This document shows positions 39,896-51,642 of a stretch of 64,000 nucleotides of DNA, piece by piece. The stretch comes from CAYOZN01 sp964408455 (lineage in GTDB: Bacteria > Planctomycetota > Phycisphaerae > UBA1845 > UTPLA1). A program made the position numbers and the translations under genes. A model generated the notes under the pieces. It had not been told where the DNA came from, did no database searches, and saw nothing but the letters and a program-made list of their open reading frames with translations. How positions within the stretch are numbered: position 1 is the stretch's first letter; every line of letters starts with the position of its first letter. The stretch is from contig CAYOZN010000004.1 of assembly GCA_964408455.1 (NCBI GenBank), forward strand, positions 62,001-126,000, given 5' to 3'.

Positions 39896-40504
39896 ATGCC
39901 TGCCGTTGCAGTTGAGTCATGTCCATTGTTTCTGACGGGCGAATTCTCACGCGGGGCGACGACGCATCCGATTTGCGATCCCCGCAGCCCAAACGCAGGC
40001 GTCAACGACCTGTTTTCGCTCGTCTACGATGAACTTCGCGAGATGGCGACAAAGGCATTTCAGGCGGTGCCCGGCGAGCACACGCTGCAGCCGACGGCCC
40101 TTGTTCATGAGACCTTCCTGCGATTGTCCCGAGCAAGCGCGCAGCCCTGGACCGATCGACGCCATTTTCTGGCGGTCGCGGCCATGGCCATGCGTCAGAT
40201 CCTGGTCAACCACGCCTATGCGCGGACGGCGGCAAAACGTGGCGGCGGCAGACGGCGAATTCCCCTGGATAGTGAAAGCGTCGCCGCTGGCGTGACGGAC
40301 GACGTGGTGCTGGCGGTCGACAACGCCGTGAAGCGGCTCGCGGAGCTGGACCCGGAATGCGCTCGCGTCGTCGAGATGCGCTTTTTTGGCGGGCTGACCA
40401 TCGCCGACATCGCCGACGTCCTCGGCAAATCGACGCGATCGGTGGATCGCTGCTGGCAATTCGCCCGAAGCTGGTTAAAGCGCGAACTGACGAGGGGGGA
40501 TTGA
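39896..40504 (+). CDS. RNA polymerase sigma factor, planctomycete ECF (PF07638) type
   Basis: A 202-residue sigma factor. Region 2 reads LFSLVYDELREMATKAF...LQPTALVHETFLRLSRA, the signature of the ECF family tied to Ser/Thr kinases in planctomycetes and acidobacteria (PTALVHExYLRL), and DRRHFLAVAAMAMRQILVNHAYART is the diagnostic middle segment. Region 4 is LDPECARVVEMRFFGGLTIADIADVLGKSTRSVDRCWQFARSWL. The first 35 residues do not resemble the family's normal N-terminus, so the true start may be later. The stop codon is followed one base later by the ATG of the kinase gene (TGAGATG), so the two are one operon. Confidence 0.92.
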   Translation: MPAVAVESCPLFLTGEFSRGATTHPICDPRSPNAGVNDLFSLVYDELREMATKAFQAVPGEHTLQPTALVHETFLRLSRASAQPWTDRRHFLAVAAMAMRQILVNHAYARTAAKRGGGRRRIPLDSESVAAGVTDDVVLAVDNAVKRLAELDPECARVVEMRFFGGLTIADIADVLGKSTRSVDRCWQFARSWLKRELTRGD

Positions 40505-40505
40505 G

Positions 40506-42923
40506 ATGGCGCCGTCGCGATGGCATCGCGTGAGAGCGCTGTTCGAGTCGGTGTACGATCTCGATGCATCCGCGCGCGACCGTCGCCTGGAGGCTGCCTG
40601 CGCGACCGATCCGTCGATGCGCGACGAAGTCGAGTCGCTGCTCAAGGCACATCGTTCGACCGGGGCCCTGCTCGACGAGCCGATCTTTCAAATGCCCCGC
40701 GCGGCGGAGCCGGAGGACGACGCAAACCGCTGGGTGGGGCAGTGCGTCGGCGCCTACGAGCTGACGAGGCACATTGCATCGGGCGGCATGGGCCACGTAT
40801 TCCTGGCCAGACGAGCCGACGGGCAATTCAAGAAAGACGTCGCCGTCAAGTTGATTCGCCCGGAACTTCTGACGCCGCAGGCCGTGCGCGGCTTTCATCG
40901 CGAACGCGAGGCGATGGCGGTGTTCGATCACGCGAATGTCGCCCGGCTCCTGGACGGCGGGATGGCGACCGGCGGCATTCCCTATCTGGTAATGGAGTAC
41001 GTCGAAGGCGCGCCCATTACGCGATACTGCCGAGAGCGGCGTCTGCCGATTCGCGAGCGGCTCAGGCTGTTTCTACAGGTGTGCGATGCGGTGCAATATG
41101 CCCACGAAAACCTGATCGTGCACTGCGACATCAAGCCGGCCAATATTCACGTCACTGAAGACGGCCGGTGCAAGTTGCTCGATTTCTCCATCGCCAGAAT
41201 CCTGAGCCCGGCTCCCGAAAAGGAGGTCGCGGCGACCATGACGATGCGGCGCCGGCTCACGCCGCAGTATGCCAGCCCGGAACAGATTCGCGGAGAAAAC
41301 CCTACCACGCGGACGGATATCTATCTGCTGGGCCTGCTGCTCTATGAATTACTGACTGGCGCGCCGCCCTTTCCGGATCTCGGCAATCCCGTGTACGCGA
41401 TGGAGCGGGCGGTGTGCGAAGACGATCCGCAGCGGCCGAGCACGGCCATGCGACGAACCGCCGAATGCGATTTGCGGCAAATGAACTGGCGCGAGCGGCT
41501 CGTCACGCGACGCCGCCTGCGCGGTGATCTTGACTCCATCGTCATGATGGCGCTGCGCAAACAACCCGATCAACGCTATCGCTCCGTTGAACAGTTTGGC
41601 GACGACATTCGTCGCCACCTGGACGGCCTGCCGATTCGCGCCCGGCCCCATACACTCGGTTATCGCCTCGTCCGGTTTGCCGGCCGCCATCGCGGATCGG
41701 TCGGGTTTGCCGCAATTTTTGTGCTTGCGCTGGTCGGCGGCACGGCGGCCACGGCATGGCAATATCGCATCGCGTCGCTCGAGCGCGACCGCGCCGTGCG
41801 CGCCCAGCGCGACGCCGAACAGCATGCCCGCCTTTCCGCTGCCGAGGCACGACGGACCGACGCCGTGCTCCACTTCTTTCAGCAGATGCTGGCGAAGGCG
41901 GACCCGGCGAACGGCGGCCGCGACTTAACGGTGCTCGATGTCCTGGAGTCGGCCTCGCGCGGCATTTCGCGTGAATTCGCATCCAATCCCGATCTGGAAG
42001 GCGCGATCCGCTCGGCCATTGGCACCACGTATGTTGGCCTGGGGCGTTATGACGACGCCAGGCAGCATCTTGTGCGGGCAATGGACCTGGCCAGCGCCGC
42101 CGGTGACGATCGCCCGGCCGACCTCGCCCGGGCCCATCGCGACCTTTCCGTCCTGTACTACCACACGCAATCGTTCGCGGAGGCCGAAGCGCATGCACGT
42201 TCAGCCCTCCTGATCGATGAGACCATTTCTCCGGACGGCTCGTCCAATACCGCGCAGGATCTGAACAATCTCGCGGCCATTTGCAGATCGCGCGGCGAAC
42301 TGGACGAGGCCCGGCAACTGCTGCTTCGCGCGCTCGAGATTCGCGAGCAACTTCATGGCGAGGTGTCGGTCGAAGTCGCCGAGACGTTGAACAACCTGGC
42401 AAACAATCACCGCATGCGCGGCGAACTGCCTGCCGCCGAGCAGATGTGTCGCCGCGTCGTGGATATCCGGCGGCAGGTGCTGTCGGTCACCCATCCCTCG
42501 ACGGCCGCCGCGATGGACAACCTCGCTGTCATTCTGCTTCAGCAGAATCGGCTCTCCGAGGCGGAGCCTTTTCTGGTCGAAGCGATTGCAGCCCTGCGCG
42601 AGTGCTATCCCACCGGCCATCCCGATCTGGCGATCTCGCTCATGAACCTCGCCGCTTTTCACGGCCTGAAGGGGCGAGTCGAACTGGCCGCACAGTCGGC
42701 CCGCGAGGCCCTCGATATTCGTCTGCGTCATTTCCCCGAGGCCAATCCCGGCGTCACGCTGTCCCGTGTCTATCTCGCCGAATGCCTCGTGAAGCAGCGT
42801 CAGATCCCCGAGGCACGGGCGCTCCTATTGAAGGCACAGGAGGCGTGCGAAGGCGAATCGGCCCAGCATCCATCCATGAAGGAACGCATTGCCGCCGATC
42901 TAAAACAGATCGAGCAGCAATGA
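40506..42923 (+). CDS. Transmembrane Ser/Thr kinase with TPR repeats, atypical HCD/DFS motifs
   Basis: An 805-residue Hanks-type kinase. A 75-residue N-terminal helical part (RVRALFESVYDLD, typical of this subfamily) precedes the kinase domain: glycine loop ASGGMGHVFLAR, K115 (VAVKL), VHCDIKPANIHV at 205-216 and LDFSIARIL at 225-233. The HRD arginine is Cys and the DFG glycine is Ser, but both catalytic aspartates (D208, D226) remain, so activity is possible. A membrane helix near 395-417 (SVGFAAIFVLALVGGTAAT) leads to about eight TPR units of the 42-residue kinesin-light-chain type (TAQDLNNLAAICRSRGELDEARQLLLRALEI). The TPR region is expected outside the cytoplasm. Confidence 0.93.
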   Translation: MAPSRWHRVRALFESVYDLDASARDRRLEAACATDPSMRDEVESLLKAHRSTGALLDEPIFQMPRAAEPEDDANRWVGQCVGAYELTRHIASGGMGHVFLARRADGQFKKDVAVKLIRPELLTPQAVRGFHREREAMAVFDHANVARLLDGGMATGGIPYLVMEYVEGAPITRYCRERRLPIRERLRLFLQVCDAVQYAHENLIVHCDIKPANIHVTEDGRCKLLDFSIARILSPAPEKEVAATMTMRRRLTPQYASPEQIRGENPTTRTDIYLLGLLLYELLTGAPPFPDLGNPVYAMERAVCEDDPQRPSTAMRRTAECDLRQMNWRERLVTRRRLRGDLDSIVMMALRKQPDQRYRSVEQFGDDIRRHLDGLPIRARPHTLGYRLVRFAGRHRGSVGFAAIFVLALVGGTAATAWQYRIASLERDRAVRAQRDAEQHARLSAAEARRTDAVLHFFQQMLAKADPANGGRDLTVLDVLESASRGISREFASNPDLEGAIRSAIGTTYVGLGRYDDARQHLVRAMDLASAAGDDRPADLARAHRDLSVLYYHTQSFAEAEAHARSALLIDETISPDGSSNTAQDLNNLAAICRSRGELDEARQLLLRALEIREQLHGEVSVEVAETLNNLANNHRMRGELPAAEQMCRRVVDIRRQVLSVTHPSTAAAMDNLAVILLQQNRLSEAEPFLVEAIAALRECYPTGHPDLAISLMNLAAFHGLKGRVELAAQSAREALDIRLRHFPEANPGVTLSRVYLAECLVKQRQIPEARALLLKAQEACEGESAQHPSMKERIAADLKQIEQQ

Positions 42924-43024
42924 ACGAAGTACATGCCCCCTCCCCCGCCACAACCGGCCCGGCGCGAACGCCTTGCTTGAAAAATGCCGGCCGCAGGGTA
43001 AAAATCCCTGTCCCACAAGTACTT

Positions 43025-43098
43025 GCGCCGGTAGCTCAGCAGGACAGAGCATCGGATTTCTAATCCGACGGTCGGGGGTTCGAGTCCCTCCCGGCGCG
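43025..43098 (+). tRNA. tRNA-Arg (anticodon TCT)
   Basis: Full cloverleaf of 74 bases: acceptor GCGCCGG/CCGGCGC, D-arm GCTC/GAGC, anticodon stem TCGGA/TCCGA around loop TTTCTAA (anticodon TCT), T-arm GGGGG/CCCTC with one G-T pair, discriminator G, no encoded CCA. Reads AGA. No direct repeat or integrase was found next to it. Confidence 0.95.
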
Positions 43099-43146
43099 AT
43101 TGCCAGCGCCCGCCATCTCAGAGGCGCGCGACGAGATCATCTCCCC

Positions 43147-44622
43147 ATGCCGACGTCTTCCGACGCGCCATCCCGCGATGCCCCGCTACCGCCCGAATCC
43201 GCGTCTCGGCCCGGCATCCTTCCCGCCCGCTGGCTGCTCGCCATCTGCCTCATCGCCGCGCTCACCCACGGCCTGGTTTGCATGATGCCCACCGGTACCG
43301 CGGCCGATGTCGAGGCCCTCTCGAACGATGAAAAGGAATACGTGCAACTTGGCGAGTCGCTGGCCCGTCGCGGAGAACTCCGCCTCGCCGATGGCGTCGC
43401 CGCCAAGCGTATGCCGGTCTATCCAGCCCTGCTGGCGCTGTTGCGCCGCAGCCAGCCGGCCGATGCCTGGCTCAGCGCTGCCTATATCGTGAACTCGTGG
43501 CTCGCGTTTGCCGCCACCATCCTGACGGCGCTGATCGCCGCGCGGATCGGCGGCCGACGCGCCGCCCTGCTTGCCGGCACGATTGCAGCCCTTTACGCAC
43601 CCCTTCTCTATCTCGAATTGCAGCTCTTCTCAGAGCTTCCCGCCATCGTGCTGCTGCTCGGCGCGATCTATTTCTGCCTGCGTGCGGATGAATCGCCAGC
43701 CGCCAGCCCTGGCAGCGCCGCCGGCCGACGCCAATATGCCTACATAGCTGCCGCGGGCCTGACACTCGGCCTCGCGGTGCTCACTCGCGCAAACCTGCTG
43801 CTGGCCGTGCCCGCCTGCGCCGCGCACCGACTGGTTTCGCCGGGCTCATGGCGCCGCCGCGCGGCCCTCGCCGGCCTGCTGACCGCTCTTGCCCTTACTC
43901 CGCCCGCCCTCTGGTGCCAGCGCAATTCCGCCGCCATCGGGCGATTCAGTCTCTCCTCCATCGGTGGGCTCAACTTCTACCTCGGTCACAACCCCGACTT
44001 CGCCCGCATCGGCCTGCACGGCGCCGATTACGACGCCTTCGACCGGCTGCGGCGTCAGGACGGCCTCTCCGAAGTCCAGGCCGATCGTGCCCTCTATGCC
44101 CGCGGCTGGGCCTTCATCCGGGCCGAGCCGTGGACCGCCGCCGCAAACATCCTGCGCAAAACTGTCATATGGATGACACCCACCACGCGTCCCTTCGGCC
44201 CCATGCTTTATGCCCTCGCCTTCGGCATGCTCGCCTGGCACGCCGCCCGGCTCGCCGCCAAGCCCGAGGGGAAAAAGCGATTCATCGTTCTCTGCACTGC
44301 GGCCATCGTCCCGGCCCTCGTCGTCCTGAAAATTCTCTTTGATCTCTCCGCCGAGGCCGGCGCGCCCATCGTCCTGCCCATCGTGGCCGCACGCGATGTG
44401 CTCATCCTCGGTCTGCCCGCCCTCTTTCTCGCGCGTATACCGCAACATTCCCGCCGCCTGTTGCAGTGGGTCTTTATCTCTCAGTTTCTCGCCGCCCTCG
44501 CGTTCATTCCCCTCTCGCGACTGCGCTGGGTCGTGGATCCGCTGCTGATCGTCGCCCTCGCCGTTGCCATCGATCGGATCGGCTCACGTTGGCGCATCGA
44601 AGACCCGCCCGCCGCTCAATAA
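43147..44622 (+). CDS. GT-C fold membrane glycosyltransferase (ArnT/PMT-like)
   Basis: A 491-residue polytopic membrane protein with about 11 hydrophobic segments. It resembles the ArnT/dolichyl-phosphate-mannose transferase (GT39/83) superfamily, which moves a sugar from a polyprenyl phosphate to a protein or lipid on the outer face of the membrane. Support: an acidic first loop with DEKEYVQLGESLARRGELRLADG and RMPVYPALLALL (the usual ExYxxLAxxL...RxPxYPxLLA pattern), and TRANLLLAVPA. The donor and acceptor are unknown. The longer frame from 42973 crosses the tRNA-Arg gene and is not used. Confidence 0.8.
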   Translation: MPTSSDAPSRDAPLPPESASRPGILPARWLLAICLIAALTHGLVCMMPTGTAADVEALSNDEKEYVQLGESLARRGELRLADGVAAKRMPVYPALLALLRRSQPADAWLSAAYIVNSWLAFAATILTALIAARIGGRRAALLAGTIAALYAPLLYLELQLFSELPAIVLLLGAIYFCLRADESPAASPGSAAGRRQYAYIAAAGLTLGLAVLTRANLLLAVPACAAHRLVSPGSWRRRAALAGLLTALALTPPALWCQRNSAAIGRFSLSSIGGLNFYLGHNPDFARIGLHGADYDAFDRLRRQDGLSEVQADRALYARGWAFIRAEPWTAAANILRKTVIWMTPTTRPFGPMLYALAFGMLAWHAARLAAKPEGKKRFIVLCTAAIVPALVVLKILFDLSAEAGAPIVLPIVAARDVLILGLPALFLARIPQHSRRLLQWVFISQFLAALAFIPLSRLRWVVDPLLIVALAVAIDRIGSRWRIEDPPAAQ

Positions 44623-44730
44623 ACACCAGCCACCGCCCCTCGCCCGTGCCGACACTTTGATGCCTGCATCTACCGCGACTATGCTGACCCGGTGCCGCGC
44701 CGCGATGACGCCGAAGATCGGGATTTGACC

Positions 44731-44997
44731 ATGCTGACTCTCACCAATGCCGCGACCGACGCCCTGCTCGAACTCCTCGACGACGAACAGGCAAAGCCCG
44801 GTCAGGCCATTCGCCTGGTTTATAGCGCCGAGGAGGGTCTCTCGATCGCCATCGACGACCTTCGCCCCGGTGATGCCGTCATTCGATCGGGCGATCGTCC
44901 GGTCATTTTCCTGGATGAAGTCATGGCCGAGGCCCTGGCCGACGAAACACTCGACGTCTATGCCGGTGATGATGAGCTTCAGCTCATCATCAAGTAA
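44731..44997 (+). CDS. HesB/IscA-like small protein lacking the cluster cysteines
   Basis: An 88-residue protein with a HesB/IscA-like fold signature: MLTLTNAATDALLELLDDEQAKPGQAIRLVYSAEEGLSIAIDDLRPGD, a strand-rich middle, and VIFLDEVMAEALADETLDV (compare the 'vdxxSxxyLxGxxxDY' strand of IscA). The C-x(n)-CGC cysteines that hold Fe-S clusters are absent; the protein has no cysteine. It is therefore unlikely to carry a cluster in the known way. It lies 44 bases before the flavoprotein gene and may be co-transcribed with it. Confidence 0.68.
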   Translation: MLTLTNAATDALLELLDDEQAKPGQAIRLVYSAEEGLSIAIDDLRPGDAVIRSGDRPVIFLDEVMAEALADETLDVYAGDDELQLIIK

Positions 44998-45041
44998 GCC
45001 ATTGCCCAAAAGAGCCGGCTGTCTCCAGTGCCCGGCCAGCC

Positions 45042-46388
45042 ATGCCCGATACGATCGACATCATCGACCTGGCCATCGTCGGCGCCGGCGCCGCAGGATT
45101 GATGGCTGCCATCTCCGCCGGTCGTGCCGCGAAGGCGGCATCCCGGCCCATCCGCATTGTCGCGTTCGACGGGGCAAAGCGTCTGGGTGCAAAAATCCTG
45201 GTTTCCGGTGGTGGCCGCTGCAATGTCACCCACGACGCCGTCGACGCCGCTGCCTTTGCAGGCTCGACGCCCAACGCCATTAAAAAGGTCCTGCGGCGCT
45301 TCGACGTGCCGCAGACCGTCGCCTTCTTCCGCGAACTCGGTGTCCAATTCAAGCGCGAAGAAACCGGCAAGCTCTTCCCGACGAGCGACGATGCCCGCAC
45401 CATCCTCGATGCCCTGCTCCGCGCCGCCAGCGCCGCCGGCGTCGAGCTGCGTCATCCCGCCCGCGTCGAGCAGATTCGGCTGATTCAGCAGAAACCAGAA
45501 AGTGCCTCAGCACCGGCACCGCCGATCCCCATCGCCGCGCCGACGACCGATGCCGCGCCCGCTCCGACTTGTTTTGAATTGAATGGTCCCTTCGGCGAAT
45601 TGCGCGCGCGGCGCGTCGTTCTGGCCACCGGCGGGAAGAGCCTGCCCAAGACCGGCTCCGACGGCGCCGGCTACGAACTTGCTCGCCGCCTGCATCACAC
45701 CATCACGCCGCGCATTCTCCCCGCGCTCGTTCCGCTCGTGCTCGATTCATCCTGCTTCATTCGCCAGCTCTCCGGTCTCACCGTGCCCGCCACGCTCGAA
45801 CTCCGTTCCGGCACGCGCAAGCGCATCATCGCCTTTACCGATTCCACTTTGTGCACCCATACCGGTCTCAGCGGCCCCGGCGTGCTCGACATCAGCCGCC
45901 ACTTTCTCGACGCCCGGCTCGATGATTCTGCCGCGACGCTTTTCATCAACTGGCTGCCGGGTGAGTCGCCTGCCTCGCTCGACGCCGCGTTCATCGAGCG
46001 CTCGGCGCGCGGCGAGCGCGGTGGCCCGGCTCACGTGCTCGCCGAGCGCCTGCCGCAGCGCCTCGCCCGCGCCTTGTGCCATCAGGCCGGCATCGACCCC
46101 GCCGTCCCGTTCAGCAGCCTTGCCCGCGACGGCCGCCGCCGCCTCGTCGCCGCCGTCTGCGAGATGCCGCTGCCGGTCGTGGGCGATCGCGGCTTTGCCG
46201 TCGCCGAAGTCACCGCCGGCGGCGTGCCGCTGCGCGAGTTGCACCTCGATACCATGGAGAGCCGGGTCTGCCCGGGTCTATATCTTTGCGGCGAAATCTG
46301 CGACGTCGATGGACGCATTGGCGGGTACAATTTTCAGTGGGCATGGGCCAGCGGTTATGTCGCCGGCACGGCCGCCGCCCGCGCGTAA
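45042..46388 (+). CDS. FAD-dependent oxidoreductase, BaiN/HI0933 family
   Basis: A 448-residue flavoprotein of the BaiN/HI0933-like family, whose exact substrate is unknown in most bacteria (BaiN of gut clostridia reduces bile-acid intermediates; another proposed role is in rRNA or Fe-S handling). The N-terminal FAD motif is IVGAGAAGLMAAI (about residues 9-21), then AKILVSGGGRCNVTH, the family signature (GxGRCNxTN), an internal VVLATGGKSLPKTGSDGAGYELA, and C-terminal AEVTAGGVPLREL...CGEICDVDGRIGGYNFQWAWASG, which completes the FAD site. Length and motifs are normal. Cytoplasmic. Confidence 0.92.
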   Translation: MPDTIDIIDLAIVGAGAAGLMAAISAGRAAKAASRPIRIVAFDGAKRLGAKILVSGGGRCNVTHDAVDAAAFAGSTPNAIKKVLRRFDVPQTVAFFRELGVQFKREETGKLFPTSDDARTILDALLRAASAAGVELRHPARVEQIRLIQQKPESASAPAPPIPIAAPTTDAAPAPTCFELNGPFGELRARRVVLATGGKSLPKTGSDGAGYELARRLHHTITPRILPALVPLVLDSSCFIRQLSGLTVPATLELRSGTRKRIIAFTDSTLCTHTGLSGPGVLDISRHFLDARLDDSAATLFINWLPGESPASLDAAFIERSARGERGGPAHVLAERLPQRLARALCHQAGIDPAVPFSSLARDGRRRLVAAVCEMPLPVVGDRGFAVAEVTAGGVPLRELHLDTMESRVCPGLYLCGEICDVDGRIGGYNFQWAWASGYVAGTAAARA

Positions 46389-46553
46389 TGCTGCGGGCGA
46401 CGCGCGAAACAGCCATTCGCGCCATCTTTTTGTTTGACAAAAGCCGACCTGTTGCCGGCCCGCGAACGTAGGAAGTTCGAGATTTGCACTGCGGTTCGCA
46501 GAAACAATCTTACTGCATTTCGCCCTGGCCTCCGTGAACATGCGGCTGATTTC

Positions 46554-47120
46554 ATGGAACTCACCCCGGCAACCATCCTCCGCCGCTTCGCCCTCTGGAC
46601 CGTCGTCTGCTGCATCAGCGCGCTCCCCAGCTTTCTCTGGGCTGCGCACGAGTTCGACCGCTACGCCATGGTCCTCGGCGTCTTCGTCTTCATCTGCATC
46701 TATACCGCCGCCACCTGCACCGACGCGTTCGAGCAATTCCACAACCGCCCGCACATCCGCAAGACGCTGTACGCGGGATATACCACGCGGATGCTGCTGT
46801 CGCTCGCCTTCCCCATCGGCATGGGACTCGACCTCTGGCCCGGCATGATCAGCGTGCAGATTGTCCAGGGCATCCTGCCACAGAATCACAGAGGCTTCAC
46901 CGGCACCCTCCTCATCACGGCCATTCAGGGTGCCATTCTCAACGCCATCGTCGGCGTGTACATGTTGTTCGTGTACGCCCTGCTTCGCTACTTCAGCAAG
47001 CCGCTGCCAGAGGGGTTGTGCAGGGTGTGCCGCTACGATCTTCGTGCCAGCCCGGTTCGCTGCCCCGAATGTGGCACCCCCGTACCGCCGAATCACACGG
47101 TGCAGCAAGAGGCGCGATAG
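46554..47120 (+). CDS. Membrane protein with C-terminal zinc ribbon
   Basis: A 188-residue protein with three or four membrane helices (FALWTVVCCISALPSFLWA, MVLGVFVFICIYTAATC, LLITAIQGAILNAIVGVYMLFVYAL) and a C-terminal zinc ribbon, CRVCRYDLRA...CPECGTPVP. The same ribbon lies at the N-terminus of the membrane protein at 3335-4714, so this is a shared planctomycete module of unknown use. The ATG at 46554 (MELTPAT) directly precedes the first helix. No function can be given. Confidence 0.72.
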   Translation: MELTPATILRRFALWTVVCCISALPSFLWAAHEFDRYAMVLGVFVFICIYTAATCTDAFEQFHNRPHIRKTLYAGYTTRMLLSLAFPIGMGLDLWPGMISVQIVQGILPQNHRGFTGTLLITAIQGAILNAIVGVYMLFVYALLRYFSKPLPEGLCRVCRYDLRASPVRCPECGTPVPPNHTVQQEAR

Positions 47121-47214
47121 CCCTGTGCTAACTGTGTAATCTGTCGACAGCACCGCCCGGTATTAGCAATCGCCCAATCTGTATCACCTGTGGATCCATT
47201 CCCGTTTCTTCCGG

Positions 47215-48492
47215 CTATTCGCCCATTCCCGCCCAGCCCTGCCACGCAAAGAACGCCAGCGTCGCCGCCAGCACCGCATTCGTCAGCCATCCATTGCGAA
47301 AGGCAGCACCGACCCACGCCGTGCGATTGTTCATGAGCAACAACGCCGCCGCCAACAGCGGCATGAAGCACGCGCCCAGCACGGCATAGACAAGCTGAAT
47401 CTGCGTGACCGTCTGCCCGAGCAGACACAGCGGCAGGATGGCGATGGCAAGTTGATACCATCGATACGCCGGTGTTCGCGTGAAATCGAGGTCCCGCCGC
47501 ACCTCCGCAGGCACGCGACGGTGTAGCGCCCAAAAATCCGCAAACAGATACGGCGCGCTCTGCCATACGCCCAGCAGGCTGGTGAAGACGGCGCCCCAGA
47601 AGCCCGCGAGAAAAGCCCACTTGCCAACGGCCCCCCACGAACCCAGCGCCCTTTCCAGCTCGCCCGCGAGTGTCAGCCCGATGGCGGCTCCCTTGCCCTC
47701 CAGCGTAATGCGCGAGCCGATCACGATCATCGCCGCTCCGAACAGGCCCGTCAGCAGGTAGCCCGCGCCAAGGTCCACGCGGCATAGTGCCAGGCCGCTG
47801 GCTCCGCTCCGTCCTTGCTCGCGAATCCAGTACCCGTAGCAGAGCAGCGTGACCGTTCCCCCCACGCCGCCGAGCACGCCGAGGATCCACCGCCGTTCGC
47901 CCGCCGTGACCGGCAGATGCGGCGCCGCCAGCCCCCGGCCGATGGCCACCCAGTCCGGAGAGATGAGCAGCGCGGTCGCCAGCACGGTCACGAACATGAC
48001 GCCGACCAAAATGGCCATCACGCGCTCGAAGAGTCGAAACCCGCCGGCCCGGGCGATCGCCAGCCCCGCCATCGAATGGACGACGGCCCAGATAATCCGC
48101 GATGACTTCTCACCGGCACCAAAGGGCAGCACGCCATCGAGCGGCAACAGCCCGTGCCCGGCGACGCCGCACGCATTTGCCAATGCGGCGCCTGTCGCCA
48201 GCATCCATACCACCAGGTATGCCAGAAACCCCCATCGAATCCACGCCCCCAGCTTCTGCGAGGCTCCCTCCAGCAGTGTCGTGCCCGTCGCCATCTGCCA
48301 CCGGGCGACGCCCTCGTTCAGAAACCACTTGAGCAGCGCGCCCAGAAGGGCGGCCCACACGATGGCGACGCCAAGCCTGGAGCCCGCAATGCCGGCGGTA
48401 ATGAGATCGCCGGCCCCGACGCCCGTCGCCGCGATAAGGATGCCCGGGGCGAAGCGCGACAAAAGTGACATTCGCGAAGATGAGCCACGCAT
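47215..48492 (-). CDS. NRAMP-family transporter relative without canonical metal motifs
   Basis: A 425-residue membrane protein with about 11 hydrophobic segments, belonging to the NRAMP (SLC11) superfamily by its opening RFAPGILIAATGVGAGDLITAGIAGSRLG and overall layout. In Mn/Fe transporters helix 1 carries DPGN and helix 6 carries MPH; here these positions read GAGD and the helix-6 region reads GGTVTLLCYGYW. It is thus not a standard Mn2+/Fe2+ importer, and Mg2+ or another substrate is possible. Start: ATG 48492, or 48471 (MSLLSRFAPG), neither with a strong ribosome-binding site. Confidence 0.78.
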   Translation of the reverse strand: MRGSSSRMSLLSRFAPGILIAATGVGAGDLITAGIAGSRLGVAIVWAALLGALLKWFLNEGVARWQMATGTTLLEGASQKLGAWIRWGFLAYLVVWMLATGAALANACGVAGHGLLPLDGVLPFGAGEKSSRIIWAVVHSMAGLAIARAGGFRLFERVMAILVGVMFVTVLATALLISPDWVAIGRGLAAPHLPVTAGERRWILGVLGGVGGTVTLLCYGYWIREQGRSGASGLALCRVDLGAGYLLTGLFGAAMIVIGSRITLEGKGAAIGLTLAGELERALGSWGAVGKWAFLAGFWGAVFTSLLGVWQSAPYLFADFWALHRRVPAEVRRDLDFTRTPAYRWYQLAIAILPLCLLGQTVTQIQLVYAVLGACFMPLLAAALLLMNNRTAWVGAAFRNGWLTNAVLAATLAFFAWQGWAGMGE

Positions 48493-48580
48493 GAATGATG
48501 AGCATACTGAAGATCGCGCGATGTCGCGCGTCTCATGCCCCGGCTGGCGAAATGGCGCATGGCTGTAACCAGTGCGCGCG

Positions 48581-48612
48581 AAAAGGCCCCGCTCGCAAAA
48601 GCGAACGGGGCC
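48581..48612 (-). terminator. Rho-independent terminator of clpC
   Basis: On the minus strand GGCCCCGTTCGC (48612-48601) and GCGAGCGGGGCC (48596-48585) form a 12-bp stem with a TTTT loop and a following TTTT (48584-48581). It is 33 bases after the clpC stop. Confidence 0.85.
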
Positions 48613-48645
48613 TGGCTGTTGTCAAAAAATTGACGCCTGCGGCGA

Positions 48646-51171
<2,526 letters not shown>

Positions 51172-51642
51172 GCCTTCGGCCTTTCTCTACGCCACTTCGA
51201 ATGATCGCCGCGCCCGGCGACATTCCGCCGCGCACAACCGACGCCGGTTGCACGTCTTCGTCGCACCTGCGAACGGCATCGATATCGCCCGCCCGCGACG
51301 GCGTTGAATCTGCGGGAAATCGGGCTGTATCGCGCAACGAAGACGAACACCACGCCGTGCGATTGTAGCCGTGCCGGTACAGCCCTTCAACGCGGCCCAT
51401 ACCGGACGATCCCAGCGCGCCCCCGCGAGATTACTATCGGCTTGCTCCGCTCCCGCGTGAATGGTGGCGCGCATCAATTCGCCGATGGGCATATTCCGCG
51501 CGGCGCTGCCGCGCATCCGGCGGCCACGATGCCAGCCCCGGAGTGGCCGACACATTCGCCGATAATTGCGCACACCGGTTCCCCGATCGGGCGCCAATGT
51601 GGCCAGCGCATGCCCCGCAGAATGGAGAATGGGACTGTTTGC
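51172..51642. other. Upstream region of clpC
   Basis: About 470 bases, mostly G/C-rich, between clpC and the next gene on the same strand. A long untranslated leader is possible; I saw no CIRCE or CtsR-like operator and no coding frame of good quality. Confidence 0.45.

Noticed and set aside
39709..40005. Minus-strand frame with a helix-turn-helix-like string
   Set aside because: Overlaps the start of the ECF sigma gene on the other strand, has no ribosome-binding site, and the resemblance is limited to about 25 residues.
43025..43098. A second integrated element at tRNA-Arg
   Set aside because: No duplicate of the tRNA 3' end and no integrase gene within reach.
42973..43146. N-terminal extension of the glycosyltransferase
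   Set aside because: It would translate straight through the tRNA-Arg gene; ATG 43147 is the plausible start.
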